A stretch of 5,446 bases of DNA from assembly GCA_030592025.1 (NCBI GenBank), contig JAUUZX010000155.1, positions 1 through 5,446 on the forward strand. The letters are read 5' to 3'. The stretch's first letter is position 1, and each line of letters starts with the position of its first letter. This document shows, in pieces, positions 4,431 through 5,446 of the stretch. The position numbers and the translations under genes were made by a program. The notes beneath the pieces are model-generated. The model was not told the DNA's origin, ran no database searches, and saw nothing but the letters and a program-made list of their open reading frames with translations. The stretch is from a bacterium. GTDB taxonomy: Bacteria > Krumholzibacteriota > Krumholzibacteria > LZORAL124-64-63.

Positions 4431-5446
4431 ATGCGCCACGACGCCATCGGAGTCATCGATTTCGGCGGGCAGTACGCCCATCTCATCGCCACCAAGGTCC
4501 GGCGCGCCCACGTGCTGGCCGAGATCCGCCAGCCCGAGGACCCCATCGAGGCCTTCGCCGGCTACCAGGGGCTCATCCTCAGCGGCAGCCCCGCCCTGGC
4601 GTCCTTCGGCGAGGATTCGGGCTACAACAAGGCCATCTACGACCTCGACATCCCCATCCTGGGCTTCTGCTTCGGTCACCAGGAGATCGCCAAGCACTAC
4701 GGCGGCACCGTCATCAACGGCAAGCAGGAATGGGGTCACGCCGACCTGCACCTGAACCGCGAGCACCCGCTCTTCGCCGGCCTGGGCCCGGTGGAGCAGG
4801 TGTGGATGAGCCACTTCGACAGCGTGACGGCCGTGGGGCCGGACTTCGAGGAACTGGGCTCCACGGTCCTCGGCGAGGACAGCGAGCCCCATCGGTACGC
4901 GGCCATCGGCAGCGACAAGCTGCGGCGCTACGGCTTCCAGTTCCATCCCGAGGTGGACGACACCCTTCATGGCGACGAGATGATCGCCAACTTCGCCCTG
5001 GGCATCTGCGGCTGCCGCCCCACCTGGACCATGGACAGCTTCGTCCAGGACGAGATCGACAAGATCAGGGACCAGGTGGGCGACGGGGCGGTCTTCCTGC
5101 TGGCCAGCGGCGGCGTGGACTCCACCGTGGCCGCCAAGCTCTTCGCCGAGGCCCTGGGTCCCGAGCGGCTGAAGCTCCTCCACGTGGACAACGGCCTCAT
5201 GCGCAAGGACGAGTCCGCCGCCGTGGTCGAGATGTTCCGGGAGTTCGGCCTGAACGAGAACTTCCACTTCATCGACGCCAGCGACACCTTCCTCGCGGCC
5301 CTCGATGGCAAGATCGAGCCCGAGGCCAAGCGGCGGGCCATCGGCGACACCTTCATCGACGTCTTCGAGAGCGAGGCCCGCCGCCTGGGCATCACCGACC
5401 ACCTGCTGGGCCAGGGCACCATCTACCCCGACACCATCGAGACCGG
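4431..5446 (+). CDS. guaA: GMP synthase (glutamine-hydrolysing), 3' end beyond window
   Basis: The first 338 residues of GuaA, which converts XMP to GMP with ATP and glutamine-derived ammonia in the cytosol. The N-terminal class I glutamine amidotransferase domain opens with GVIDFGGQYAHLIATKVRR (7-25). It has the oxyanion-loop segment LILSGSP (48-54), the nucleophile Cys80 in GFCFGHQ (78-84), and His172/Glu174 in FQFHPEV. The linker NFALGICGCRPTWTMDSF (187-204) is typical of GuaA. The ATP-pyrophosphatase domain shows the P-loop SGGVDST (226-232), VDNGLMRKDE (252-261) and QGTIYPDTIE (328-337). The C-terminal dimerisation domain lies outside. The ATG at 4431 gives the usual short lead before the first strand. 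An in-frame ATG at 4368 is possible, but its 21 extra residues (MGFPVGLRS...) look non-coding. Neither start has a strong ribosome site. All catalytic residues are present; SGSP in place of the common SGGP is a small variation. Confidence 0.95.
   Translation, partial: MRHDAIGVIDFGGQYAHLIATKVRRAHVLAEIRQPEDPIEAFAGYQGLILSGSPALASFGEDSGYNKAIYDLDIPILGFCFGHQEIAKHYGGTVINGKQEWGHADLHLNREHPLFAGLGPVEQVWMSHFDSVTAVGPDFEELGSTVLGEDSEPHRYAAIGSDKLRRYGFQFHPEVDDTLHGDEMIANFALGICGCRPTWTMDSFVQDEIDKIRDQVGDGAVFLLASGGVDSTVAAKLFAEALGPERLKLLHVDNGLMRKDESAAVVEMFREFGLNENFHFIDASDTFLAALDGKIEPEAKRRAIGDTFIDVFESEARRLGITDHLLGQGTIYPDTIET

Noticed and set aside
4362..5402. 346-codon open frame on the minus strand opposite guaA
   Set aside because: The + strand encodes an unmistakable GuaA through the same bases; the antisense product is a Val/Gly/Leu/Asp-rich string typical of the complement of a GC-rich gene.

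Overview
This is a high-GC bacterial window with compact intergenic gaps. A secreted protein with a C-terminal FlgD-like/type IX-like sorting domain (PNPFNP motif) and a 13E12/DUF222-type HNH protein suggest an uncultured lineage of the FCB superphylum or a related high-GC candidate phylum (Eisenbacteria or Krumholzibacteriota type). That assignment is inference from gene style; no marker gene here settles it.

Layout. Positions 1-1318 (+) hold the 3' part of a large extracellular protein, followed by a strong intrinsic terminator (1335-1366). Only 11 bases after its T-run comes a near-consensus housekeeping promoter (TTGACC-N17-TATACT, 1378-1406). It drives a stand-alone HNH endonuclease-family gene (1444-2433, +), whose linker contains a 15-bp tandem repeat running into a perfect 20-bp palindrome. 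A small ABM-fold protein (2515-2817, +) follows; it carries the Asn/Trp/His triad of IsdG-type heme-degrading monooxygenases. It converges tail to tail, with one base between stop codons, on an exported methionine sulfoxide reductase MsrA (2819-3484, -). MsrA is divergent from a protein-L-isoaspartate O-methyltransferase (3556-4317, +) that also starts with a hydrophobic segment. The 71-bp gap between them holds both ribosome binding sites and a possible promoter. The window ends inside guaA, GMP synthase (4431-5446+, +).

How the genes relate. MsrA (oxidised Met) and Pcm (isoaspartate) both repair spontaneously damaged proteins. They share an intergenic region and both carry N-terminal export or membrane-like segments, so an envelope protein-repair module is a reasonable hypothesis. 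The IsdG-like protein may add a heme or oxidative-stress link. The HNH gene looks like an independent transcription unit, and guaA is ordinary purine metabolism. I see no CRISPR array, tRNA, rRNA, insertion sequence or obvious defence cluster, and no clearly new multi-gene system. The best leads are the exported repair pair and the repeat/palindrome in the HNH gene.
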